Source of the DNA: Nitrospirota bacterium
GTDB lineage: Bacteria; Nitrospirota; UBA9217
DNA length: 9,464 nt
Direction of reading: 5' to 3'
NCBI GenBank assembly: GCA_013334545.1
Contig: JAAXXJ010000100.1
Coordinates: forward strand, 1-9,464
Shown here: positions 1-7,265 of the stretch, one piece after another
Layout: the number at the start of each line of letters is the position of its first letter
Numbering within the stretch: the first letter of the stretch is position 1
Position numbers and translations under genes: made by a program
The notes under the pieces: model-generated
Seen by the model: only the letters and a program-made list of their open reading frames with translations
Database searches by the model: none
Told to the model about the DNA's origin: nothing

Positions 1-230
1 CTACTGCGAAGGATCTGCTGGGGCTGGTGGTCGACTCCGTTCGCGAGGTGCTGCATATTCCTGTCCAAGACATCGGCCCTGCGCCCGAAGCGGCGACAAG
101 CGGGCAGGCAGGCTTCATCGCGGGCGTGGCAAAGGTGACAGACCGGCTCATCATCATCCTGGATATCAGCAAGGTCCTGAGCGGAGAAGAACAGGCGGCA
201 CTGGCGGAGGCGGGCGATGTCCACCCTTGA
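1..230 (+). CDS. cheW: CheW-like chemotaxis coupling protein, C-terminal part (5' end outside window)
   Basis: CheW is the cytoplasmic SH3-like adaptor that joins chemoreceptors to the histidine kinase CheA. The reading frame enters from the left edge (first whole codon at position 3) and runs 75 codons to TGA at 228-230. Visible CheW features are the GLVVDSVREVLHIP segment near the start and, about 30 residues later, GVAKVTDRLIIILDISKVLS, the conserved last beta strands. Only about half of a usual 150-180 residue CheW is present. A GTG at 27 is an internal codon, not a likely start. A CheV or the CheW-like end of CheA would look similar, but CheA usually ends very soon after this motif and CheV continues into a receiver, so CheW fits best. 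The last 14 nt overlap the next gene, indicating one operon. Confidence 0.85.
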   Translation, partial: TAKDLLGLVVDSVREVLHIPVQDIGPAPEAATSGQAGFIAGVAKVTDRLIIILDISKVLSGEEQAALAEAGDVHP

Positions 231-2208
231 ACATCTGAGCCGGAAACTGGAGAGCCGGGACGCCGAGGAGCGGCGCGAGGCCGTGGTGGACCTTGGCCGC
301 ACGGGGCGCGGGGCGATACCCCTCCTGCTCCGGGCCCTAGGCGATACGGACTGGCGCGTTCGGAAGACCGCCGTTGAGGGGCTCATTGCCTTCGGGGGTG
401 ACGATGTCACGAATGGCCTGGTTCAGCGCCTCAGCGCCGAGGACAACGCCGGAGCGCGGAACTCGGCGATCGAGGCGCTGTCCCAGATCGGTGCGGCAGC
501 AGTGGGCCCGCTCCTGCCGCTCCTGGACATCGACGACCCCGATGTGCGCAAGTTCGCCGTGGACATACTCGGGGATATCCGGGACGTACGCGCGGTACCG
601 GCCCTGCTCGAAAAACTGAACGATGCTGACGAGAACGTCCGCGTGGCAGCGGCGGAGGCCCTGGGCAAGCTCCGGGACCGGCGCGCTGTGGACGCGCTCA
701 TCGGGTGCCTGAGCTCCAGCGACCAGAGCTGGCTCGACTACGCTGCCGCCGAGGCCCTGGGTGAGATCGGTGACGAGCGCGCCCTGCAGCCGCTGATAGC
801 GGCCCTAGGCCGGAGCAGTCTGCGTGAACCGGTGCTCGAGTCCCTCGGGAGGATCGGCAACGTGAACACCCTTCCTCCGCTCATCAGCGGCCTCGCTGAT
901 CCCTTGCGCATCGTACGCGAGGCTTCCGTGGCGGCGCTGGCGGCCGTATTCCGGAAGAGCGTCTCCGCGGACAGCGGGAAGATCGTCGCTGCAGTGCGCG
1001 ACGGCATCACGGACCGCACGGTGCATTTTCTCGAGGAGCTTATCGACACGTGCGGAGGGGAACAGCAGAAGTCGGCCGTGGTCGTGCTCGGCTGGACCGG
1101 CAGGCCCGCGGCGGTACCGAAGCTCCTGTCCCTGCTCCGCGATGAGGAGATGGTCGAGCCCGTGGTCCGTGCCCTCCGTAACCTGGGCCAGGGGTGCGTG
1201 CCGCTGCTGCTCGAGCGCCTGGGGGACGACAACGTCCTGGTCCGGCGCGCCGTGGCCCTGGTGTTGGGAGAGTTCGGAAGACGGGAGGCCGAGGATGCCC
1301 TTCTTTCGATGCTCGATGACGAGAACGGGCATGTCCGGGATGCAGCTGCGGAGTCCCTCGGCAGACTGACGAGCAGAAAGGCAATCGTGCCGCTGTTGAA
1401 GCTCCTGGAGGACGAATATGAGAACGTTCAGGAGTGCGCCATCCGCGCCCTCGCCAACATCGGGGACGAGTCGATTCTGGACGGACTGCTCAAGGACTTC
1501 ACGTCGCGCGATGCCGGAATGCGTCGGAACATCGTACGCCTCCTGGGCCGGTTCGGCACAAAGCGGGCGTTCGAGGCCCTATCCTTCGCCCTGAAGGACG
1601 AAGAAGCCGACGTGCGGAAGGCCGTCGTCATCGCGCTCGACACGATCCGTGACAGCAGGGCCATCCGGCCGCTCCTCCTGGCAATCACCGACGATGATCC
1701 CGAGGTGCGGATGCTTGCGGCGGAGACCCTGGGCAAGACCGGAACTGCCGAGTCCGCCGAGGCGCTCATTCCCCTGCTGGACGACGAGGACCTCTGGGTC
1801 CGCGCGGCAGCAGCGCGGGCATTGGGGAGGTTCGGCGCTGACCGGTTCGGTGCAGTCCTCGCCGGCCACTTGAAGGAGGCCAGCGATATCTTTCTCCTTG
1901 CCCTGGTGGACGTTGTTGGCAGGGCATCGGTCAGCGAAGCGCTGGAGCCGCTCCTTTCCCTCGCCGGCCACGAGGACCCTGAAGTGCGCAAGACCGTCCT
2001 GGGCGCCCTTTCCTCCTATGACTGGGTCAGCGTGCGGCCGTCCGTTCTGTCCCATCTTTCCGATCCTCACTGGAGCGTGAGGAAATCCGCAGCAGAAATC
2101 CTCAAGCACCGGCGGGATCCTGCCACCGACCTCCTCCTCGAGCAGATGGCCGCGGACGATCCGGACCCAACCGTCCGGCAGACGGCCCAGGAAGCCCTGG
2201 GAAGATAA
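217..2208 (+). CDS. HEAT-repeat (PBS-lyase-type) protein within the chemosensory operon
   Basis: This is a 663-residue protein made almost wholly of HEAT repeats of about 31 residues; I count roughly 20. The typical pattern is VxALLxxLxDxDxxVRxxAAEALGxxxDxRA, for example residues 97-125, 127-156, 327-356, 483-513 and 514-544. The regularity breaks near residues 245-295, which may be a hinge or binding patch dividing the solenoid into two halves. There is no signal peptide, membrane segment or catalytic domain. Such solenoids bind other proteins; phycobilin-lyase activity is not implied by the repeat type. The ATG is preceded by GGAGG at 206-210 and lies inside the 3' end of cheW. The TAA is immediately followed by the ATG of cheR. 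This tight placement argues for a chemosensory scaffold or regulator. Related HEAT proteins are, as I recall, found in some delta-proteobacterial chemosensory clusters (Cpc7 in the Myxococcus Che7 system). The exact role is unknown. Confidence 0.9.
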   Translation: MSTLEHLSRKLESRDAEERREAVVDLGRTGRGAIPLLLRALGDTDWRVRKTAVEGLIAFGGDDVTNGLVQRLSAEDNAGARNSAIEALSQIGAAAVGPLLPLLDIDDPDVRKFAVDILGDIRDVRAVPALLEKLNDADENVRVAAAEALGKLRDRRAVDALIGCLSSSDQSWLDYAAAEALGEIGDERALQPLIAALGRSSLREPVLESLGRIGNVNTLPPLISGLADPLRIVREASVAALAAVFRKSVSADSGKIVAAVRDGITDRTVHFLEELIDTCGGEQQKSAVVVLGWTGRPAAVPKLLSLLRDEEMVEPVVRALRNLGQGCVPLLLERLGDDNVLVRRAVALVLGEFGRREAEDALLSMLDDENGHVRDAAAESLGRLTSRKAIVPLLKLLEDEYENVQECAIRALANIGDESILDGLLKDFTSRDAGMRRNIVRLLGRFGTKRAFEALSFALKDEEADVRKAVVIALDTIRDSRAIRPLLLAITDDDPEVRMLAAETLGKTGTAESAEALIPLLDDEDLWVRAAAARALGRFGADRFGAVLAGHLKEASDIFLLALVDVVGRASVSEALEPLLSLAGHEDPEVRKTVLGALSSYDWVSVRPSVLSHLSDPHWSVRKSAAEILKHRRDPATDLLLEQMAADDPDPTVRQTAQEALGR

Positions 2209-3087
2209 ATGTTCACGGACCAGCTCATCTCGCTCCCCGACGACGTCTTCCGTCTTCTCCGCGACTTCATCCACGATTACTGCGGGATCTTCTTCGATGA
2301 CGGATCCAAGTTCCTGCTGGAGCGGCGGCTGAACCGCAGGCTCGAGCAGCACCAGCTCAAGAGCTTCGAAGAATACTACCATTTTCTCCGCTACGACCGG
2401 AGACGCGATGAGGAGCTCGTCATCCTCGTGGACAATCTCACCACCAACGAGACCTATTTTTTCCGGGAAAGTGCCCAGCTCCGGGCGTTCTCCGACGAGA
2501 TCATTCCCGAGCTTCGCGGGAAGGATACCGGGAGGAAGAGCTTGCGCATCTGGAGCGCCGGATGCTCCACGGGCGAGGAGCCCTACACCATTGCGATCCT
2601 CCTGCTCGAGTCCGGCGACTGGTGGCGCGACTGGCAGGTGGAGATCATGGGGAGCGACATCAACCAGCGGGTCCTGCACACGGCCAGGAAGGGCGTGTAC
2701 AAGAAGGGCTCGCATCGGGCGACGCCGCCGGAAATGCTGAAGCGGTACTTCGTCGAAGAAGGAAAAGGCGACTTCCGGATCATCGATCCGGTCCGCCGCC
2801 TGGTCTCCTTCAGCTATGTGAACCTCCTGGATCCCTTCAAGTCCAGTCTGATCCGCGACCTGGACATTATTTTTTGTCGGAACGTCATCATCTACTTCGA
2901 TCGGGACGCTAAGAAAAAGGTGATCGGGACCTTTCATGACAAGCTGCGGGAGGGGGGCTACCTTCTGCTCGGCCATTCGGAATCCCTGATCAACATCTCG
3001 ACCGCTTTCACGCTTCGCACGCTGCAAAACGACATGGTCTATCAGAAGCCGGTGCGGCTAAGGGCTGGGCAAGCTCCCGCACCGTGA
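2209..3087 (+). CDS. cheR: CheR chemoreceptor glutamate methyltransferase
   Basis: CheR transfers methyl groups from S-adenosylmethionine to glutamates of chemoreceptors, raising kinase activity during adaptation. The 292-residue length is normal. The N-terminal helical CheR domain (about residues 10-65) contains the arginine-rich stretch ERRLNRRLEQ. Then come NLTTNETYFFRE (76-87), the SAM-binding loop SAGCSTGEEPYT (116-127), the acidic GSDIN (148-152), CRNVIIYF (223-230) and GHSES (255-259), in the family order. No C-terminal TPR extension is present. The ATG directly follows the stop of the HEAT gene (TAAATG) with only a weak purine-rich stretch before it, so translation is probably coupled. 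CheB follows after 7 nt, giving the paired methylation and demethylation enzymes. Confidence 0.96.
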   Translation: MFTDQLISLPDDVFRLLRDFIHDYCGIFFDDGSKFLLERRLNRRLEQHQLKSFEEYYHFLRYDRRRDEELVILVDNLTTNETYFFRESAQLRAFSDEIIPELRGKDTGRKSLRIWSAGCSTGEEPYTIAILLLESGDWWRDWQVEIMGSDINQRVLHTARKGVYKKGSHRATPPEMLKRYFVEEGKGDFRIIDPVRRLVSFSYVNLLDPFKSSLIRDLDIIFCRNVIIYFDRDAKKKVIGTFHDKLREGGYLLLGHSESLINISTAFTLRTLQNDMVYQKPVRLRAGQAPAP

Positions 3088-3094
3088 TGCCCCT

Positions 3095-4171
3095 ATGAAC
3101 AGGAAACGGACAATAAAGGCCCTGGTGGTCGACGATTCGGCGTTCAATCGCAGCGCCATATCGCAGATGCTGTCGATCGACACCGGCATCGAGGTTGTCG
3201 GCACCGCCATTGACGGCGTCGATGCCATCGGAAAGACGCTGCGGCTCTCCCCGGACGTGATCACGTTAGACCTGGAAATGCCGAACATGGACGGCTTCAC
3301 GTTCCTGCGGTGGCTCATGAAGGAGCGGCCGACGCCCGTTCTCGTCATTTCATCGCGCTCGGATAGCCGGAGCGTGTTCCGGGCCCTCGAACTGGGCGCC
3401 GTGGACTTCCTGGCCAAGCCAGAAGCGCGGATATCAAAAAGCCTCGAGGGCATCCGGGAAGAGCTTCTCATGAAGGTACGCGCCATGCCGTCGCTCGAGA
3501 TGGGCAAGGTGCGCTCCACCGTTGACCTGCTGGCCCGAGAGCGGATCACCCCGGCCGTCCGGAAGGACGAGGAGACCACGCCGCGGAAGAGCGTGATCGA
3601 GATCGTGGCGATCGCGGCCTCGACGGGCGGCCCTCCCGCACTGCAGGCGATCCTCACCGGGCTTCCCGGCGACCTCGGCGCGGGTATCGTCATCTCCCAG
3701 CACATGCCGCCGGGGTTCACCCGGAGCTTTGCTGAACGTCTCAACAAACTTGCCCCGCTCATCGTAAGCGAGGCGGCCGCGGGCGACCGCATCAAGTCGG
3801 GCATGGCGCTCATCGCACCCGGGGGACATCACTTGCTGGTCAAGCGCGACCGTGAGGGCCTCTTCATTGAGCTCGTTCCCCGCGAACCGTCGGACAAATA
3901 TGCACCGTCCGCGGACCGGATGATGGCCTCGGTCGCCGAGGCGTGCGGCGCAGCGGTCCTGGGCGTGGTGCTCACAGGGATGGGTAATGACGGTACAGCC
4001 GGGGCCCTGGCCATCAAGCGGTTGAATGGCCAGTGTATCGCCGAAAGCGAGGAAAGCGCCGTGATCTTCGGAATGCCCCAGGAAGTGATCCGCTCGGGTG
4101 CTGTCGACAAGGTCCTGCCGCTCTCACGGATGGCTGATGAGATATCTTTCCGGTGCTCCGGAAGGACCTGA
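3095..4171 (+). CDS. cheB: CheB protein-glutamate methylesterase/glutaminase response regulator
   Basis: CheB removes receptor methyl esters and deamidates receptor glutamines, and is activated by phosphorylation from CheA. The 358-residue protein has an N-terminal receiver (about 7-125) with acidic pair D13-D14, phospho-acceptor D59 (LDLEMPNMDG), S86/S87 and K108. A linker follows (about 126-165), then the CheB catalytic domain (about 168-350). The catalytic triad residues are visible: S176 in AASTGGP, H203 in SQHMPPGFT and D299 in TGMGNDG. All key residues are intact. There is no clear Shine-Dalgarno before the ATG, and the 7-nt gap from cheR suggests coupling. It is the last gene of the first cluster, because a strong promoter begins just downstream. 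Confidence 0.97.
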   Translation: MNRKRTIKALVVDDSAFNRSAISQMLSIDTGIEVVGTAIDGVDAIGKTLRLSPDVITLDLEMPNMDGFTFLRWLMKERPTPVLVISSRSDSRSVFRALELGAVDFLAKPEARISKSLEGIREELLMKVRAMPSLEMGKVRSTVDLLARERITPAVRKDEETTPRKSVIEIVAIAASTGGPPALQAILTGLPGDLGAGIVISQHMPPGFTRSFAERLNKLAPLIVSEAAAGDRIKSGMALIAPGGHHLLVKRDREGLFIELVPREPSDKYAPSADRMMASVAEACGAAVLGVVLTGMGNDGTAGALAIKRLNGQCIAESEESAVIFGMPQEVIRSGAVDKVLPLSRMADEISFRCSGRT

Positions 4172-4206
4172 AACCCGCAGGACAAGAGCGTGCAGAACAA
4201 ATAGGC

Positions 4207-4235
4207 TTGATAATTTCGGACATCTTGACTATAAT
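4207..4235 (+). promoter_or_regulatory. Near-consensus sigma-70 promoter for the GAF-protein/cheY pair
   Basis: The -35 hexamer TTGATA (4207-4212) and -10 hexamer TATAAT (4230-4235) are separated by exactly 17 nt. The predicted start is near 4242, giving a leader of about 60 nt to the ATG at 4302. It lies in the 130-nt gap after cheB, so the following genes can be expressed independently of the upstream operon. Confidence 0.75.
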
Positions 4236-4253
4236 GGGTCAAATCGCTGGCGA

Positions 4254-4283
4254 CGGCGCAGTGCGCCGATTGCCGGGCGGCGT
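4254..4283 (+). promoter_or_regulatory. GC-rich leader with overlapping alternative hairpins
   Basis: CGGCGC (4254-4259) can pair with GCGCCG (4263-4268) across a 3-nt loop. The same GCGCCG segment can instead pair with CGGCGT (4278-4283, last pair G-U). The two hairpins exclude each other and lie just before the ribosome binding site at 4290. The pairing is seen in the sequence; a regulatory role is only inferred and could be chance in GC-rich DNA. Confidence 0.3.
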
Positions 4284-4289
4284 TGCATC

Positions 4290-4297
4290 AAGGAGGG
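4290..4297 (+). promoter_or_regulatory. Strong ribosome binding site that fixes the start of the GAF protein
   Basis: AAGGAGGG lies 4 nt before the ATG at 4302. The reading frame stays open upstream to an ATG at 4098, but that extension runs inside cheB and has no such site, so 4302 is the start. Confidence 0.85.
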
Positions 4298-4301
4298 CAG
4301 G

Positions 4302-5129
4302 ATGGATAAGGACCCCGGAACCCTGAACAAGAAGGTCGAAGAGTTCCTCCAGGTGTTCAAAAAAGGGGAGGAGTTCACCCAGGAACTGCTCAGGGAGAAC
4401 GAGAAGCTCAGGTACCGTCTTGCCCAGCTCGAAGAGGTCAACAAGTTCTCCGACCGCGAGGGGACCTTCAAGGTGCACTCCCTGGAAGAACGCCTCAGGT
4501 TCCTCGAAGAGGAGAACAGAAACCTGCTCGACCGCTACCGCCAGGTGGAAGAGGAGAACAAGGACTTTGCGAGCCGCTACATCGAGGTGGAAGCGGAGAA
4601 CAACAACCTGGCCAATCTCTACGTGGCGAGCTACCAGTTGCACTCGACCCTGGACTTCAACGAGTCCCTCAAGATCATCCTCGAGATCGTCATGAACCTT
4701 ATCGGCGCCGAAGAGTTCTCCATCATGATGCTCGATGAGAAGACGCACGAACTGGCCGTCGTCGCCCAGGAGGGCATGGGGCCGGAGGCGCGAGACACCA
4801 TAAAGACCGGCGAAGGCGTTGTCGGAAAGGTGGCGAAGGACGGCGAGGCATACTACCGGGAAGGGGACCCGACGGACCTCACGGGCGTTGATTATACCCA
4901 CCCGCTGGTCTGCATACCGCTCAAGATCAAGGAGCATGTGATCGGCGCTATTGTCATCTACAAGCTCCTGATCCAGAAAACGCAGTTCTCGAACATGGAC
5001 TACGAGCTGTTCTCCATGCTGGCAGGCCACGCGGCCACGGCGCTCTTCTCCTCGAAGCTCTACTCGCAGTCAGAGCGCAAGCTCTCAACCATCCAAAGCT
5101 TCCTCGACCTGCTGAAAGAGAAACAATAA
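4302..5129 (+). CDS. Coiled-coil GAF-domain protein
   Basis: The 275-residue soluble protein has two parts. Residues about 8-108 are rich in Glu, Lys, Arg and Leu with heptad-like spacing and repeated phrases such as RENEKL, LEEENRNL and VEEENKDF, typical of a long parallel coiled coil. Residues about 112-252 form a GAF domain: LHSTLDFNESLKIILEIVM, then the strand FSIMMLDEKTHEL, TGEGVVGKVAKDGEAYY and the final LAGHAATALFSSKLY. A short helix ends the protein. No kinase, cyclase or other output domain is present, so it probably senses a small ligand or serves as a dimeric adaptor; the ligand cannot be told from sequence. It has its own promoter and ribosome binding site. A CheY gene follows 13 nt later, so the two are likely co-expressed and functionally linked to the neighbouring chemosensory genes. 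The start at 4302 is set by AAGGAGGG. Confidence 0.88.
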   Translation: MDKDPGTLNKKVEEFLQVFKKGEEFTQELLRENEKLRYRLAQLEEVNKFSDREGTFKVHSLEERLRFLEEENRNLLDRYRQVEEENKDFASRYIEVEAENNNLANLYVASYQLHSTLDFNESLKIILEIVMNLIGAEEFSIMMLDEKTHELAVVAQEGMGPEARDTIKTGEGVVGKVAKDGEAYYREGDPTDLTGVDYTHPLVCIPLKIKEHVIGAIVIYKLLIQKTQFSNMDYELFSMLAGHAATALFSSKLYSQSERKLSTIQSFLDLLKEKQ

Positions 5130-5142
5130 CGGAGGTTATCCG

Positions 5143-5526
5143 ATGCCGGAGTATAATTTCCTGGTGGTTGAAGACTCGCCCACGATGCGGCAGCTCATTA
5201 CCTTTGCCCTCAAGCGCATTGCCGGTAGCAAAATCGTCGAGGCGAACGACGGCATAGACGCCCTGAAGAAGCTTTCTTCCCAGAAGTTCGACATCATTCT
5301 CACCGACATCAACATGCCCATCATGGACGGCCTTAAGCTCGTTTCCATGGTCCGTAATGATCCCGTTCACAAGGCCATTCCCATCATCATCATCACCACC
5401 GAGGGCGCCGACGAGGACCGCAAGCGGGGCCTTGCCCTCGGCGCCAATGCCTATATCGCCAAGCCGATCCAGACCGCCGACCTTTTGAGCGTAGTGAACG
5501 AGATCATCAGCGGCAAGAGCAGGTAG
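5143..5526 (+). CDS. cheY: CheY-type single-domain response regulator
   Basis: The 127-residue protein is a receiver domain only. It has the acidic pair E10-D11, phospho-acceptor D55 in LTDINMPIMDG, T85/T86 in IIIITTEG, and K107 in IAKPIQ. The LALGANAY segment before the lysine is typical of CheY rather than of DNA-binding regulators. Lacking an output domain, it should act by protein-protein contact, at a flagellar switch or another target, when phosphorylated by CheA. GGAGGT (5131-5136) precedes the ATG by 6 nt. It lies 13 nt after the GAF-protein gene and is probably co-transcribed with it. It resembles the receiver encoded at 7874-8254, sharing DINMP, IPI, TEG and RGLALGA. Confidence 0.93.
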   Translation: MPEYNFLVVEDSPTMRQLITFALKRIAGSKIVEANDGIDALKKLSSQKFDIILTDINMPIMDGLKLVSMVRNDPVHKAIPIIIITTEGADEDRKRGLALGANAYIAKPIQTADLLSVVNEIISGKSR

Positions 5527-5587
5527 TCCTTGCCCGTCGCTCCTGCCTTTCCCGTTCCTCGCTAGCTCTGTCAGCACATAGCCAGCC

Positions 5588-6196
5588 ATGGCCATGAATA
5601 AGGCTCTCCCCCAAACCGTCATTACCCTGTCCCTTCCCCCCTGGCTGGAAAGGGCCCTGCCGCCCCCGGACAGGGCCTTTCCCGCTGTAGAAGACCGCAT
5701 GCGTTTCGTCATCGGGCTTGCCCAGCAGAACATTGCGGCGGGAACGGGAGGCCCTTTCGCAGCGGCTGTATTCCATGGCGGCACAGGCCGGCTCATCACG
5801 GCCGGTGTGAATCTTGTGATCTCCCTGAACAGCTCGATCGCCCATGCCGAGATCATCGCCATCATGCTCGCCCAGCAGAGGGCGGGGACCTACGATCTGG
5901 GCGGCGGCGGTCTGCCGCCGCTCGAGCTGGTATCGAGCACGGAGCCATGCGCCATGTGTCTGGGCGCCCTCCCGTGGTCTGGCGTGCGGCGCCTTGTATG
6001 CGGGGCAACCGGGGAGGATGTTGCCGGCATTGGCTTTGATGAAGGGGCGAAGCCACCGGGATGGCAGCGGGAGCTCGAGGAACGCGGGATCGCAGTCGTG
6101 CAGAACGTCTGCCGGGCCGAGGCAGCAGCGGTCCTCCGGCGGTACGCGGACCAGGGCGGTATCATCTACAATGCCCGGCAGGGCGAAAGACCGTGA
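5588..6196 (+). CDS. Nucleoside/guanine deaminase-like zinc enzyme
   Basis: This is a member of the cytidine/deoxycytidylate deaminase fold, 202 residues. It hydrolytically deaminates a base or nucleoside. Zinc ligands are H86 (in AHAEI), C121 and C124 (in EPCAMCLGA), with E88 the likely proton shuttle. The GTGGPFAAAVF stretch (52-62), the ALPW segment after the PCxxC motif and the later AGIGFDE (146-152) resemble bacterial guanine deaminase (GuaD) more than tRNA adenosine deaminase TadA or riboflavin RibD, so guanine is a plausible substrate; this is inferred. The start is uncertain. ATGs at 5588 and 5594 lack a clear ribosome binding site, and an ATG at 5699 (residue 38) is also in frame. 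I keep the upstream start because the LPPWLERAL and VEDRMRFVI segments look like a family N-terminus. It follows cheY by 61 nt and converges on rlmN. Confidence 0.87.
   Translation: MAMNKALPQTVITLSLPPWLERALPPPDRAFPAVEDRMRFVIGLAQQNIAAGTGGPFAAAVFHGGTGRLITAGVNLVISLNSSIAHAEIIAIMLAQQRAGTYDLGGGGLPPLELVSSTEPCAMCLGALPWSGVRRLVCGATGEDVAGIGFDEGAKPPGWQRELEERGIAVVQNVCRAEAAAVLRRYADQGGIIYNARQGERP
5647..5682 (+). repeat. Strong imperfect inverted repeat inside the 5' coding part of the deaminase gene
   Basis: GGAAAGGGCCCTG (5647-5659) and CAGGGCCTTTCC (5671-5682) are complementary along 12 bp with one bulged G, around an 11-nt loop. It lies about 60 nt into the predicted reading frame. No T-run follows, so it is not an ordinary intrinsic terminator. 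It may slow translation or reflect coding constraint. Confidence 0.6.
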
Positions 6197-6209
6197 AGCA
6201 GGATTGCCG

Positions 6210-7265
6210 TTATGGGAGTGCACTCGCAGCCCGCTCCCGGAGCTGGCCGCAGGCCGCGGAGATGTCGCGGCCCCGGGACTCGCGCACCGGCGCGGTATAA
6301 TGGTGGTCGAGAAGGACCTGCTGGAACCGGCGCACGACGGCGTCATCGGGCCGCTGGAACTCGCTGCCCGGGAAGGGGTTGAACGGGATGAGGTTCACCT
6401 TGCATTTGATGCCTCGGAGGAGCTTCACGAGCCGGAGGGCGTCCTCGGGCGAGTCATTCACCTTCTTTAAGAGCACGTACTCGAAGGTGATCCGCCGTCT
6501 CGGCTCAAGGGGAAAGCGCCGGCACGCGGCCAGAAGCTCCCGAATGGGGTAGCGCATGTTCACCGGCATGATCCGGTCGCGGACCTCATCGGTCGAGGCG
6601 TTCAGCGACACGGCCAGGTTCACCCTCAGGCCTAACGCCCCCAGCTTTCCGATCTCCGGAACGAGGCCGCTCGTGGAGACCGTCACCCGGCGCGGCGAGA
6701 TCCCCAGCCCCTTGTCGGAGGTAATGGTCCGAAGCGCCCTGGTCACTTCCGCGAAATTCGCCAGCGGCTCGCCCATGCCCATGAGCACGATATTGGTGAT
6801 GTCCCGCGAGCCTTCCCTGCGCAGGACGCGGGAGACCTCCAGGACCTGGTCGCTGATCTCGGAGGCTTTCAGGTCGCGGATGAAGCCGCTTTGGGCCGTA
6901 AGGCAGAAACGACAGGCCTGCCGGCATCCCACCTGCGACGAGATGCAGAGCGTCTGCCGGTCCTCGTCGGGGATGAGCACGCTCTCGACGGTGTGTCCGT
7001 CGTCGAGCCGGAAGAGGAACTTCCGGGTACCATCCGATGAGCGCTCCACGAGCAGGACCGTGGGAGCGGTGATGGTAAAAACCGCGGCAAGCAGCTCGCG
7101 CTCCGCCTTGGCGATATTGGTCATTTCATTGAAGGAGACGGCGTGCTGGTGGTAGATCCAAGCGAAGATCTGGCCGGCGCGGTATGCTTTGAGGCCCATC
7201 GTGACTAGTTTCTCCTTGAGCTCATCGAAGGAAAGGGTCTTTATGGGTATCGCTTTCGTGGTCAT
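6210..7265 (-). CDS. rlmN: RlmN, dual-specificity 23S rRNA / tRNA adenine-C2 methyltransferase (radical SAM)
   Basis: RlmN makes 2-methyladenosine in 23S rRNA (A2503 in E. coli numbering) and in some tRNAs. The protein has 351 residues, normal for the family. The N-terminal domain (about 8-65) includes GLKAYRAGQIFAWIY. The radical-SAM core carries the [4Fe-4S] ligands C114, C118 and C121 in GCRQACRFC. C107 (TLCISSQ) matches the second catalytic cysteine and C339 (ISAACGQL) the methyl-carrying cysteine. GMGEPLAN (163-170), VSTSGLVP (196-203) and NLIPFNPFPG (291-300) are all present. The start at 7265 gives a normal N-terminus (MTTKAIPI). Longer in-frame extensions run antisense into the next gene. 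A weak GAGAAAAG lies just upstream. The gene is convergent with the deaminase (13 nt between stop codons) and divergent from the receiver gene at 7429. It looks like a housekeeping gene with intact catalytic residues. Confidence 0.96.
   Translation of the reverse strand: MTTKAIPIKTLSFDELKEKLVTMGLKAYRAGQIFAWIYHQHAVSFNEMTNIAKAERELLAAVFTITAPTVLLVERSSDGTRKFLFRLDDGHTVESVLIPDEDRQTLCISSQVGCRQACRFCLTAQSGFIRDLKASEISDQVLEVSRVLRREGSRDITNIVLMGMGEPLANFAEVTRALRTITSDKGLGISPRRVTVSTSGLVPEIGKLGALGLRVNLAVSLNASTDEVRDRIMPVNMRYPIRELLAACRRFPLEPRRRITFEYVLLKKVNDSPEDALRLVKLLRGIKCKVNLIPFNPFPGSEFQRPDDAVVRRFQQVLLDHHYTAPVRESRGRDISAACGQLRERAASALP

Noticed and set aside
1579..3027. 482-codon open frame on the minus strand opposite the HEAT and cheR genes
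   Set aside because: It is antisense to two clear coding genes, spans their junction and shows no recognisable domain. Long antisense frames are common in GC-rich DNA with strong codon bias.
4146..4165. Hairpin at the end of cheB (TTCCGG with CCGGAA)
   Set aside because: It lies inside the last codons and no T-run follows, so I do not call it a terminator.
4098..4301. Upstream in-frame extension of the GAF protein from an ATG at 4098
   Set aside because: The extension overlaps the end of cheB and the promoter, has an arginine-rich, non-homologous look, and lacks a ribosome binding site; AAGGAGGG sits before the ATG at 4302.
6216..6225. Perfect palindrome GAGTGCACTC near the end of rlmN
   Set aside because: It is only 10 bp, has no loop or T-run and is within coding sequence; I see no support for a terminator or operator.
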